Assembly: GCA_003820375.1 (NCBI GenBank) | Contig: RPQH01000007.1 | Span: 1 to 64,000, forward strand | Length of the DNA: 64,000 bases | Direction of reading: 5' to 3' | Source of the DNA: Ignavibacteriota bacterium | GTDB lineage: Bacteria; Bacteroidota; Ignavibacteria; Tepidaquicellales; OLB5 | Shown here: piece after piece, positions 49,664-58,865 of the stretch | Layout of the letters: each line of letters starts with the position of its first letter | Numbering within the stretch: position 1 is the first letter of the stretch | The notes under the pieces: generated by a model | What the model saw: the letters and a program-made list of their open reading frames with translations, nothing else | The model's database searches: none | Told to the model about the DNA's origin: nothing | Program-made: the position numbers and the translations under genes

Positions 49664-50371
49664 ATGAATATAGAATACAAAAAAGTCATAAAAGTAGATG
49701 AACTTGCTCATCTTGTACCAACCAAAGCCGGCGCAACATTTAGCCAGCTATGGCAGGTATTTTACTATACAAGAATGCTTAAATACGTCAGCTACCGCCA
49801 CTACGGCTTAATAAAAAAAAGTTTCAATAAGATCTGCACATACCGAAAGCTTGAGGAACTGTGCCATTTGGGGTATTTACATAGCCCACAGCACGAAGTC
49901 TATACCGCGTCGAACAAAGTGCTGCCGATCTTAAAAGAAGCAGGATATGTGACAGAGTTATTGCCGGATGAGCCAAAAGGAAAAGGCAATGTAAACGAAA
50001 TTCATAATAGCGATGAATTTGTCAACGCCTTAAAACTGCCTCATTTTCATTCGTTACTCTATCCTAATTTTGGCTACCTCATACCTGATGCTTTATTAGT
50101 ATTACAAGATATTGAGAACAAGAAATATAAACTCACATTTTTGGAAATTGAAGCAAAGAAACCTGATTGGAATAATTATATTGAAAAAAAACGAAGTAAC
50201 TATCTGCAGCTTGCTCATGACATGACGTTTTATAATTATTGGACTAAAATCTGCAGCGTACTCAATTTAAATGTGCCTGATCAAAAGGCACTTAAATTTT
50301 CAGTCTGTTTTATCGGGACTATAAAAAAAGATTTCGGGAAAGGGTTTACATTTGTCGAACATATTTGGTAA
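49664..50371 (+). CDS. Replication-relaxation-like protein 2
   Basis: Within ORF 49556-50371, start taken as MNIEYKKVIKVDELAHLVPTK; 'YLIPDALLVLQDIENKKYKLTFLEIEAKKPDW'. Confidence 0.5.
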   Translation: MNIEYKKVIKVDELAHLVPTKAGATFSQLWQVFYYTRMLKYVSYRHYGLIKKSFNKICTYRKLEELCHLGYLHSPQHEVYTASNKVLPILKEAGYVTELLPDEPKGKGNVNEIHNSDEFVNALKLPHFHSLLYPNFGYLIPDALLVLQDIENKKYKLTFLEIEAKKPDWNNYIEKKRSNYLQLAHDMTFYNYWTKICSVLNLNVPDQKALKFSVCFIGTIKKDFGKGFTFVEHIW

Positions 50372-51200
50372 AGATTCAGCCGTGCCAGCTCCATTCCAGA
50401 TTGTTCTTGGGGCAATTATTGAATATTTAGGCTATCTGAGCTTACAGCATATTATCCACTACGGAGAAATTCAAACTTCGACATATTCAACAGGCGGAGT
50501 AATAATAAACTTCTTACTTTTACCCGTTGCAGCCGTTGTCATAATAATAGCTTTTATTGTTCTGTTTTCTTTGACTGCAATTATCATCCGATCGCTCTAT
50601 ATTATTGTTAAAGAAGCCCCCAATGTCATAAGAAATGAAGCCGTCGTACTACGGCAAATCTGGGAAAATAGGGGCATAGGCAAGTTTCAGCTATTCGGGG
50701 GTCTTTCGTTTTATCTACATCTTCGGCAACGGGTGGTAGCCTATCTTTTGGCGTGTCTAAGCATTGGTATCATTGCCTGGTATTTTGTATTTACTCAGCA
50801 TGAATACGAAAAGACGTACTGGAAGATTCACTTTTACCGAAACGAACCAACGCCTGAATTTATATTTAAGCCGAATATTAGCTATACATTTGAATCAAGC
50901 GCTGATTTGCATTCGATATTGCTCAATGATTACCAATATATTGTAAGCAAGTATATGGATCTCGAAGATAATCCGGCAGTGTTGTCTCTTATATTTCCGG
51001 ATAAATGGCACGTAAAATTTCCAGATACTACTCGCGTACAATTTATATTCTATACTGATCCCATTAATGAGATTTTCAGCCAGTCATTTGAACTTTGGGC
51101 AGATAAGGAAGAAGGCTTGAAAATAACTTATAACGATTTCATATTTGAAGGCGTAAAACAATATCCAAAAACTAAACGATATACAAGAACTAGAAATTAA
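50352..51200 (+). CDS. Membrane protein of the mobile module
   Basis: Three predicted TM segments; in the gene string with the ATPase. Confidence 0.5.
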   Translation: MSNIFGKDSAVPAPFQIVLGAIIEYLGYLSLQHIIHYGEIQTSTYSTGGVIINFLLLPVAAVVIIIAFIVLFSLTAIIIRSLYIIVKEAPNVIRNEAVVLRQIWENRGIGKFQLFGGLSFYLHLRQRVVAYLLACLSIGIIAWYFVFTQHEYEKTYWKIHFYRNEPTPEFIFKPNISYTFESSADLHSILLNDYQYIVSKYMDLEDNPAVLSLIFPDKWHVKFPDTTRVQFIFYTDPINEIFSQSFELWADKEEGLKITYNDFIFEGVKQYPKTKRYTRTRN

Positions 51201-51205
51201 AAACA

Positions 51206-52252
51206 ATGCTTTGGTTTATATTAGCACTATTTATTTTTGTCGTTGTTGCAAGCCTCGTTGATTTGTCCTGTAACGGCTGGACAATGACCAAATCATTTTT
51301 TACAGATTCATGGGCAGGTATCATCGCCGCCTTGTTAGGTTTAGTATCATTACTAATGTTTTACGGATCTAGTAAATCATACCGGGACGTAAAAATTAAC
51401 GAATCCTTTTTACCAAACCCCAAACGAATTAAAAGACATAATAGTTTAATAAAATATAAAAAGGAGAGCACATTGAAACAAGAAGAAAGCTTAGACCATT
51501 ACGAATTTGACCTTTCTAAAATGACTATGGAAACGCTTGTTCAAAAAATGGCTTTTGAGATGACCAAGCCGGGTCCGGTCTTTTTTAAAGGTTGGGGTAA
51601 CCACCGTCTAGAACTTGATGTCGAGCGGGTACGAATACTCGGAAACTACGTCGAAGAAATACGAAAGACGGGTTCATCGCTAATGGAACTTCACGCCGAC
51701 GCTGCACTTAGTTTTGAAAAAATTGAAAAGCTTACGAAAATCAAACGTAACGAACTTGATGAGCGGTTAATTAGATCTGAACTGACGCTTGATTTCATAG
51801 CTGAGGAAAACAAGTATAAAATTGAAAAGATGAGCTTAGAAAATGCTGAGCAAAGAGCCCGGATACGGCTCTTGAATGCACAAGCCGAAGATATAGAGGC
51901 AAGCAGCATCACTAAAAAACTGACCGCCCAAGGCCAGTACAAACTTTTGATCGCCACATCGAAAAAAGAAAAAGAGATTGCAAACATTCTTTCCAAAGGA
52001 GCTCAATATTTCACTGAGCTTCCGCCAGTACTTAAATCATACGTAGTAGCTCAGCTAGGTAGTGATATCTCTACAAATCCCACAACGGACATGGATCTTC
52101 ATGAGAATTTAAAAGAGTTTATTATACGAAAGCAAAACGCCGAAGCAAGAAAGCTTGAGTATGAAGCCGATGACATGAGCGAGCAAAGCAAGACACAAAA
52201 AGCAAAACTTGAACGAGAACGGGAGCGGTACAAGAAAAATGGCGGAGTATAA
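51206..52252 (+). CDS. Membrane-anchored coiled-coil protein of the mobile module
   Basis: Two N-terminal TM segments then charged coiled coil; overlaps the ATPase gene. Confidence 0.55.
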   Translation: MLWFILALFIFVVVASLVDLSCNGWTMTKSFFTDSWAGIIAALLGLVSLLMFYGSSKSYRDVKINESFLPNPKRIKRHNSLIKYKKESTLKQEESLDHYEFDLSKMTMETLVQKMAFEMTKPGPVFFKGWGNHRLELDVERVRILGNYVEEIRKTGSSLMELHADAALSFEKIEKLTKIKRNELDERLIRSELTLDFIAEENKYKIEKMSLENAEQRARIRLLNAQAEDIEASSITKKLTAQGQYKLLIATSKKEKEIANILSKGAQYFTELPPVLKSYVVAQLGSDISTNPTTDMDLHENLKEFIIRKQNAEARKLEYEADDMSEQSKTQKAKLERERERYKKNGGV

Positions 52253-53462
52253 TTTAAGTCTAGGCTTTTTACAAAACTTTAAGGACCAGCCGCCTGATAT
52301 CTATGATATTTTAGATCGCTTTGAGCATACCTACATCGTAGGGAAAACAGGCATGGGCAAATCAGCCTTAATGGAACACATGGCGATGCATGATATTAAC
52401 CAGGGCATTTCAATTATTTACATTGATCCCAAGGGCGAAAGCGTAAAGAAGCTTTATTATATTATCAAGGATAAATCCAAAGTGCATTATATCTCAATTG
52501 AAAGTCCGATTGTCATAAATCCTTTAAACAAAGCGGGCTATAAGCTGGATAATCTGATTCAGGAATTTATTCAAATCCTTGATGTTCTTATTACCCTTAC
52601 ATCATCTAACCCTGAAAGCACTGTTTTAATGAGAGAGATTATCGGCATGGCAATGAAATCGATCACCAGAGAGAAGGATAAGAATTTAGAATACCTGACT
52701 AATTTTTTATTATACGCCGATGTAAGAAGAGCATTAAGACATGAACTGCCAGCCGGAAGCAGCGAAAGAATCTATTGGGAAGAATTTGACAGTCCGGGAA
52801 GCAAGAACAGGATTAAGATAGATTGTGCGCAACGAGTTGCATCAAGACTACTTGAAATCTCAACCGGGGAAATGAAAGATTTTGTTATTGGCAAAAACGA
52901 GCTTGATATTTCCGTAATAGTTGAGAAAGGAAAAATTGTATTGGTAGATACTTCACGCATGAACCGAAACAGCAGAATTTATCTATCCAATTTAATTGTC
53001 TATGCAGTTTTATCGTATTGTGAATTTGCCCAAAGAAAGCAAAATCCTCTTTTGGTTTACGTGGATGAATTTCAAATTGTAGTAAGCGACCTGTTTAGTG
53101 ATCTGCTGGCTCGAAGCAGAGGCTCAAAAGTAGGTTTTACTTTAGCTCATCAGAATTTTCAACAAATTCCAAGAGACATACTCGGTGCAGTCTTTGGCAA
53201 TGTCGGAACATCGATTTGCTTTCGCTGCGGTGATGAAGAAGCCAGACGTTTCGCTCCTATATTCGGCGTCAAAGCACCCGAACTTTTTAATCTGGCCAAG
53301 TATAATGCCTGGGTACGAATCGGCATCAATAACTCACTCATTGAAACATACCCGCCTAAAATAGATGAAGTGCCAGAAATAGATATTCCGAAAGTCCAGC
53401 AAGAAATGAAATTTGAAAAAATAAACTTTAATTTCTTAGATGATAAATGGGTCAGTTACTGA
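52209..53462 (+). CDS. HerA/VirD4/TraG-like DNA-pumping ATPase (coupling-protein-like)
   Basis: 'YIVGKTGMGKSALMEHMAMHDINQGISIIYIDPKGE' Walker A; 'PLLVYVDEFQIVV' Walker B; 'GFTLAHQNFQQIPRDILGAVFGNVGTSICFRCGDEEA'. Confidence 0.85.
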   Translation: MNENGSGTRKMAEYNLSLGFLQNFKDQPPDIYDILDRFEHTYIVGKTGMGKSALMEHMAMHDINQGISIIYIDPKGESVKKLYYIIKDKSKVHYISIESPIVINPLNKAGYKLDNLIQEFIQILDVLITLTSSNPESTVLMREIIGMAMKSITREKDKNLEYLTNFLLYADVRRALRHELPAGSSERIYWEEFDSPGSKNRIKIDCAQRVASRLLEISTGEMKDFVIGKNELDISVIVEKGKIVLVDTSRMNRNSRIYLSNLIVYAVLSYCEFAQRKQNPLLVYVDEFQIVVSDLFSDLLARSRGSKVGFTLAHQNFQQIPRDILGAVFGNVGTSICFRCGDEEARRFAPIFGVKAPELFNLAKYNAWVRIGINNSLIETYPPKIDEVPEIDIPKVQQEMKFEKINFNFLDDKWVSY

Positions 53463-53579
53463 TACCTTACCCCTCACTATAATCCGTTATCTTAAATATC
53501 TTTAACTCCAACACCTCATTTTACAAGTCACATAGTTTGACTTATAATAATTATAATCTGCTTTATTATTTTAAACTCT

Positions 53580-53915
53580 ATGAGGTGTATCGAAGGCAAT
53601 ATCAACTCAAGCCAGAGTGCTTCCAAGGAAAGCAGTTATGATAGTGCCCTTTGCAACTATAACTATGTGTCAGAAAAAAGAGAATTCTTTGACAGAATAT
53701 CGAAAAAGTACTGGGCTCACATAAAGCTTTTGACAGACAGCAAAAATTTCAGATACATGTATGATGAAATAGATCGAATCAAAAACAATTACGATACTAT
53801 GCTCGACTCAGTTGATAGTAACGATTTCGATTATGTGACTTTTGAGAAAAACTTTGACAAAATGATAGAAGATGATACAGCATCTATGATAACTCGCAGT
53901 AAAAGTTCATTGTAA
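53580..53915 (+). CDS. Hypothetical protein
   Basis: Clean 111-aa ORF. Confidence 0.4.
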   Translation: MRCIEGNINSSQSASKESSYDSALCNYNYVSEKREFFDRISKKYWAHIKLLTDSKNFRYMYDEIDRIKNNYDTMLDSVDSNDFDYVTFEKNFDKMIEDDTASMITRSKSSL

Positions 53916-54026
53916 TAAACTTTTTAGTGTATCCAAAATATTATACGGAAATGACAACTTCTAAATTTAAAGATATAATTACTGTGTAAGCCGCGGCAAT
54001 TTCACAAAGGGCATTAGTCCGATTGT

Positions 54027-54227
54027 CAATGACCGCTGTTATGCATACCGGCTCGTCCTCATTTAGGGGTAACGGTAATCCGTCAATAGAGAAAGTATGC
54101 AGACGACTCCGGCTGTCATTGGAGTGCAATGGGAGTTGAGTCGTAAAACAAACTTCCTTTGAATTCTTGTGGCTTACATTCTGTAGAAAGGTTAGTGCCA
54201 ATCTTTAAAGGTTGCTAGCCTTTTTGC
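54027..54227 (+). ncRNA. Candidate structured RNA with terminator
   Basis: Nested CAATGAC(54027)/GTCATTG(54115) and TGCATAC(54042)/GTATGCA(54095), then AAGGTTAG...CTAGCCTT-TTTT at 54188-54225. A competing minus-strand ORF (53941-54201) covers part of it. Confidence 0.3.
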
Positions 54228-54287
54228 ATTTTTATACTATTTAGTGGTACAATTTATTCTATAACTAATTAGAAGGAGAATCGTACC

Positions 54288-55088
54288 TTGTCAAAAGAAT
54301 TTTTAAACTTTGCCGAAATAAGCAAAGCTGTTTTATTTCAAGATCTTTTAGATATTCTCAATATTCCATACAAACAAAAAAAAGGTGAACTGCATGGCGA
54401 TGGTTTTATAGTTAACATAGATAAGAACCTTTTTTTCATGCCTAAAAATGATGCTGTAAAAGGCTCACCAATTAACTTCTTAGCTTATTACAGGAATCTT
54501 GATTTACGTACAGCAGCAGAAGAACTAAAAAATCATTTTCTTAAAAAAGAAAAAGAGCCAAAACGGGAAATCCCAAATCTTACTCTTGAATGGCATGAAT
54601 ATATTGTTAAACGAGGTATTAGTCGTGAAATTGCACAGGAATATGAAGTAGGCTACGTAAAGCAGCGAAGTGTAATAGCCGGAAGGATTGCCTTTAAAAT
54701 CTATGACCATACAGGAAAACACATAGGATATATTGGCTATAAACCTGAAGACGATAGCTGGTTCTATCCTAAAGGCTTTAAAAGACCATTATTTGGCGTT
54801 TATAGACTAAAAGAGACAAAATACGTCATAGTTACCGTAGATCCTTTTGATGCTCTTAAAATCGCCTCTCTTGGCTTAAGGCAGGTCGTATCTTTACTTG
54901 CGAATTCCATGACATCCGAGCAGGAGGAACAACTTAAAAGATTTAAGTATATATTACTATTTCATAAAGAGCCGGAAAATATTGTTAACCGGCTTTGTAA
55001 GACTAGCTTTATAAAAGCACCTGAACTTTCAAAATCGTTAAAGGAATTAACAGATCAAAAGTTGTTGAACATGATAAAGCCCTCTTGA
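54288..55088 (+). CDS. DnaG-like primase/TOPRIM-related protein, TTG start
   Basis: 'KGSPINFLAYYRNLDLRTAAEELKNHF', 'RGISREIAQEYEVGYV', 'GRIAFKIYDHTGKHIGYIGYKPEDD', 'YVIVTVDPFDALKIASLGLRQVVSLLANSMTSEQEEQL'. Confidence 0.65.
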   Translation: MSKEFLNFAEISKAVLFQDLLDILNIPYKQKKGELHGDGFIVNIDKNLFFMPKNDAVKGSPINFLAYYRNLDLRTAAEELKNHFLKKEKEPKREIPNLTLEWHEYIVKRGISREIAQEYEVGYVKQRSVIAGRIAFKIYDHTGKHIGYIGYKPEDDSWFYPKGFKRPLFGVYRLKETKYVIVTVDPFDALKIASLGLRQVVSLLANSMTSEQEEQLKRFKYILLFHKEPENIVNRLCKTSFIKAPELSKSLKELTDQKLLNMIKPS

Positions 55089-55105
55089 AAAAAAGAGGGC
55101 TTTAA
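55077..55105. terminator. Rho-independent terminator
   Basis: AAAGCCCTCTT-gaaaaa-AAGAGGGCTTT. Confidence 0.75.
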
Positions 55106-55132
55106 TTTGATGAAAAATATATTTTTTCAAAG

Positions 55133-56344
55133 TCATTTAAGCAATATCATTTTCTTTGTTACTAAATAATCTTTCGTTTCAAGTCTATAAAAGTAAATTC
55201 CACTCGAATAACCTATTGCGTTCCAATCAGCTTGATAGCATCCGGGTTGTAGTTCTTGATTAACAAGTTTTATTACTTCTCGACCTAAAGCATCAAAGAT
55301 AATCAGTCTAACCTTATCTTTTGCTGCAATATCAAATGTTATATTTGTTACAGGGTTAAACGGATTGGGGTAATTCTGATTTAGCAAGTATTTTTTAGGA
55401 ACTTCACTTGAAATCTGTTGAATCCCAATAACCTCTGATAATGGCCTACAATAGATTCTTCCACCACTTGTACCTGCATAAATATAGTTGTTTGTTACAC
55501 ATAATGAAAAGACCAACTCCGTCATACCCTGCCCTTTATCAACCCATGTTAAGCCATTATCTGTCGAAACATATGCATTACCTGCTATTACATTATTAAC
55601 ACCACTGGTTATAATGGAAAGAACGTGTCCTAGATTGCCACTCGAATTCCACGTTAACCCATTATCTGTTGATGAATAGAACGCATATTGTGTCGAACCA
55701 TAGACAAAACCTGAAAATAATTTGCTTCCACTAATTCCAAAACATTGAACAGCAACATTATCTAATGACATCGGACTCCATGTATTACCATTGTTTGTAG
55801 ATTTATATGAACACCAGTATGCTCCCGCAAACATATCAGTACCATTACACAACAAAGCACCAGTGCTTTTAGTTAATGGCAATGTTGTCCGAATCCACGA
55901 GTCTCCATTATTTGTGGATTTGTATAATCCTGAGTCTACTGTTCCAGCAAATAGACTAGTTCCATTTGATGCTAACGAATGTACTGATACGCTATTCAAT
56001 GTTGTTTGAATCCAATCCGTGCCGTTATTCGACGAGACATAAACTCCAAAATTTTGAGTGCCTGCAAAAATATTGTTTCCTTTTGCTGCCAAGCAAATAA
56101 CTTTCTGAAAATTTAAAGATGTTTGATACCAATTATAGCCGTTATTAGTAGACTTGAGCACCCCTATGGAAGCATTAGGATAATTGTAAAAACCAGCAAA
56201 AATACTATTTCCATTTACAAGCATTGCTTCTACTCTAGAGTCAGTTGGTCCTTGGTAAACCTGCGACCACTGTGAATAAACTGCATTGTTAAATAAAATG
56301 TACAAAAAGACTGCATACAAAATTGACTTCATTTTAAACTCCAT
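55133..56344 (-). CDS. BNR-like repeat secreted protein with T9SS sorting domain
   Basis: Repeated '[12 protein letters not shown]......NG...FAGT'; C-terminal '[24 protein letters not shown]...[19 protein letters not shown]'. Confidence 0.9.
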   Translation of the reverse strand: MEFKMKSILYAVFLYILFNNAVYSQWSQVYQGPTDSRVEAMLVNGNSIFAGFYNYPNASIGVLKSTNNGYNWYQTSLNFQKVICLAAKGNNIFAGTQNFGVYVSSNNGTDWIQTTLNSVSVHSLASNGTSLFAGTVDSGLYKSTNNGDSWIRTTLPLTKSTGALLCNGTDMFAGAYWCSYKSTNNGNTWSPMSLDNVAVQCFGISGSKLFSGFVYGSTQYAFYSSTDNGLTWNSSGNLGHVLSIITSGVNNVIAGNAYVSTDNGLTWVDKGQGMTELVFSLCVTNNYIYAGTSGGRIYCRPLSEVIGIQQISSEVPKKYLLNQNYPNPFNPVTNITFDIAAKDKVRLIIFDALGREVIKLVNQELQPGCYQADWNAIGYSSGIYFYRLETKDYLVTKKMILLK

Positions 56345-56371
56345 CTGATTAATTATAATTTATAAAATAAA

Positions 56372-56466
56372 AAAGGACGCAGTGCTACTTACGTCCCGTT
56401 CGGAGGTACTGGAATACCCTTGTACAAAGACATAAATAGGTGCGCCCATAACGGGCACAACCTATT
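56372..56466 (-). promoter_or_regulatory. Structured leader (multiple hairpins, the last terminator-like) upstream of the 55133-56344 gene, or dispersed hairpin repeat
   Basis: Minus strand AATAGGTTGTGCCC-gttat-GGGCGCACCTATT, then GGACG...CGTCC-TTTTTT 20-30 nt before the start codon. Confidence 0.45.
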
Positions 56467-56884
56467 TTGTGTGATTCTGTACAATGAAAGTTTCCAGTTT
56501 TCCAAACGAAACACATCAAAACAGTTGTGTCAAACAACTATGTTTTTATTAGTAAGAACAAACTTTTCCGTATACAAATATACAAACAAAAATTAATAAA
56601 TTAATAATAAAAATTTATATTATTCTTATTGAAAAATTTGTAACTCAAACAACAAAATATTGATTTATTCTGCTTTCTTTGATAATATACATTCAGCCGA
56701 GTTCTCTATTATATAGGTTTCCCTAACTCTCCCTGTATCGCCAGCATCACAACTAATTGACTAGAAAAGTTGTGACGCTATTGTGCCGTAGAGATAGGAA
56801 TATCTAAATTTATATGATAGAGAAAGAGAAAATTATTTGACTGAATTTAGCACTAACATTTCAATTCTTTCAAGCTTTTACTAG

Positions 56885-56934
56885 GGTTTTCGAACTTATC
56901 GTTCATTGGTTCGATTCCCGTTACCCGCTCCATT
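56885..56934 (+). other. 3' fragment of a tRNA-Gly-like gene; probable att site
   Basis: CATTGGTTCGATTCCCGTTACCCGCTCCA: T-arm and 3' acceptor strand with CCA; adjacent to an integrase. Confidence 0.65.
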
Positions 56935-57006
56935 TCATTAAATCGGATTTCATCCGGTTTTTTGATTTTTCCTAAGGAAAAACTGAAATTGGAGGGTAAC
57001 AGGACT

Positions 57007-58089
57007 TCAAATTAGTATCTTTTCTTTGACTTGTGACGCTATCGTGCCGTTGAATTGAAAGCTTGGCTCTAAAGTAGCTATTGCAGACTGCAATACAGAC
57101 AGGTTCACATGAGCATATCTCATCGTTATTCTGATGTCAGAGTGTCCTAGCAGTTCTTTTATTGCTACAATGGAGTTTTTCTTTGCTGCCAAATGGGAAG
57201 CAAAGGTGTGACGAAACACATGCCATGTTATTTTTCTAAGACTCGACATCTTACAGATCTTTTGCAACCTGATACTGCAAACTTTGTAAGTTAATGGCTT
57301 TCCATTTTCATCATGGAATATATACACACTGTCATGTTTTTTATTACTTAACGTCTGAATAACGCTAGACGTTAGAGGAACGGCCCTTGATTTATTGTTT
57401 TTGGGACTTCCTTCAATACCTCTAACAATGTTTCTGTTAACTGTTAAGATGCCCTCTGTAAAATTTATGTCTCGCCATTGCAAAGCAATCAATTCACCAA
57501 ACCTCAACCCGGTTCGTAGTGCTAGAAGAATCATGTCATGCCATAATCCGGTAGCATGTTCAAGAAGTTTATCAATCTCTATTTCAGACAAGTAATCAAA
57601 TTTCTGAGGAGGGACTTTCAGCAACTTAATTTTTGGAATATCTTTTATAATATTCCATTCCACAGCAGATTTAAGACAACGGCTTAGTATGCACAGGTAA
57701 TTATTGATCGATTTAGGCATGAGCATTTTATCCTGAAGCAGATAATGCTTGAAGCATTCAACATCATAGGTACTGATAGTATCAATACGCTTATCTCCAA
57801 AGAAAGGAATAAGATTAGATCTGAGAATGCTTTTCCTGTTCATGTATTCAGATGGTTTATTATTATTTCTGACATACGTTTCAAGCCATTGCAATGCAAC
57901 TTCTTTAAACAAGTATTTCTTTTCCGGTTTTGCTTCTTCCAAGGGCTGACCGCGTGCTAACTTTTGTCGTAACAGAAGTTCATAGGCTTTAGCACCCTTG
58001 TATGAGTTATCAGGACTTCGCTTACGGAATCTTGCTCGATTAATGCCAATATCGATCCAGTATGAGTTGCCACGTTTCAGTAAAGTCAT
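57007..58089 (-). CDS. Tyrosine recombinase/integrase 1
   Basis: 'ALRTGLRFGELIALQWRDINF', 'ITWHVFRHTFASHLAAKKNSIVAIKELLGHSDIRITMRYAHVN'. Confidence 0.95.
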   Translation of the reverse strand: MTLLKRGNSYWIDIGINRARFRKRSPDNSYKGAKAYELLLRQKLARGQPLEEAKPEKKYLFKEVALQWLETYVRNNNKPSEYMNRKSILRSNLIPFFGDKRIDTISTYDVECFKHYLLQDKMLMPKSINNYLCILSRCLKSAVEWNIIKDIPKIKLLKVPPQKFDYLSEIEIDKLLEHATGLWHDMILLALRTGLRFGELIALQWRDINFTEGILTVNRNIVRGIEGSPKNNKSRAVPLTSSVIQTLSNKKHDSVYIFHDENGKPLTYKVCSIRLQKICKMSSLRKITWHVFRHTFASHLAAKKNSIVAIKELLGHSDIRITMRYAHVNLSVLQSAIATLEPSFQFNGTIASQVKEKILI

Positions 58090-58093
58090 ATTG

Positions 58094-58339
58094 TTAGTTC
58101 ATCTGGTCTATCCGGTGAGAGGCAAGGTAGGCGATAACGTCATCACGGCAAAAGCGAAGCGAGTTGCCTATTTTATAGGCAGGGATTTTTCTTGTATCAA
58201 TCAACCGATACACCGTTGGTAGTGATATACCTAAGACTTCTTTTAGCTCCTTTGGCGACAGAAACGGCTTTTCTAAGACCTCTTTGGGGATAGACCATGT
58301 TTTCATTAGTTTGTCAAGGAACGATACAGGGTAAGGCAA
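58094..58339 (-). CDS. Excisionase-family helix-turn-helix protein
   Basis: 'FLSPKELKEVLGISLPTVYRLIDTRKIPAYKIGNSLRFCRDDVIAYLASHR'. Confidence 0.85.
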   Translation of the reverse strand: MPYPVSFLDKLMKTWSIPKEVLEKPFLSPKELKEVLGISLPTVYRLIDTRKIPAYKIGNSLRFCRDDVIAYLASHRIDQMN

Positions 58340-58439
58340 GTCTATAAACTACTGCCTTAATGGCTGCATCAATCCTATCATTAGTTTGTAAAGACAAGCA
58401 ACCTCCTCCTTAAAATGATAAGGAGGAGGTTGCCATAAA

Positions 58440-58715
58440 CTATTCAATACTTGAATATATCCTATTTTTGAGCATTTTTTGGTTTTCTATAAGCGAGCGG
58501 GCTGGAAGCATGAGCTTATCGTCCCAATACTCATTTACCATCTTGTCAATATGCTCATCACGAATAAATAAAAACTGTGCTTTTTGTATATTGGCTTTAT
58601 CGAGGTTCCACAGGGCGTAGCCAAGCGTCACCAAGGCAGACGCCAAACCTAAATCATAGGTCATGAATTTAAAATTTGAAGGATCTCCACCGAAGAATTT
58701 TTCTTTGTCGGTCAT
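58440..58715 (-). CDS. DUF5659-like protein
   Basis: 'FKFMTYDLGLASALVTLGYALWNLDKANIQKAQFLFIRDEHIDKMVNEYWDDKLMLPARSLIENQKMLKNRI'. Confidence 0.6.
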   Translation of the reverse strand: MTDKEKFFGGDPSNFKFMTYDLGLASALVTLGYALWNLDKANIQKAQFLFIRDEHIDKMVNEYWDDKLMLPARSLIENQKMLKNRIYSSIE

Positions 58716-58865
58716 ATGATAAAATTAGCTATTAATTATAGTTACCAATCGTCATTGGTAATAGAAGCTTCTACTCTTAATGGCGAATTCCCTCTGATGT
58801 GAAATAAATAAAAAATCCTTAGGAAAATAAGGATTTTTTGAAAAGTTTAATGAAAACAAAATTCG

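Noticed and set aside
53941-54201. 86-aa minus-strand ORF
   Set aside because: Overlaps nested complementary segments and a terminator-like hairpin on the plus strand; no recognisable domain. Left undecided rather than called as a CDS.
45858-56466. Integron attC sites (the 45.9-kb and 56.4-kb hairpins)
   Set aside because: They are hairpins flanking accessory genes, but a clear RYYYAAC/GTTRRRY core pair and a tandem cassette arrangement are missing, and no IntI-type gene was recognised.
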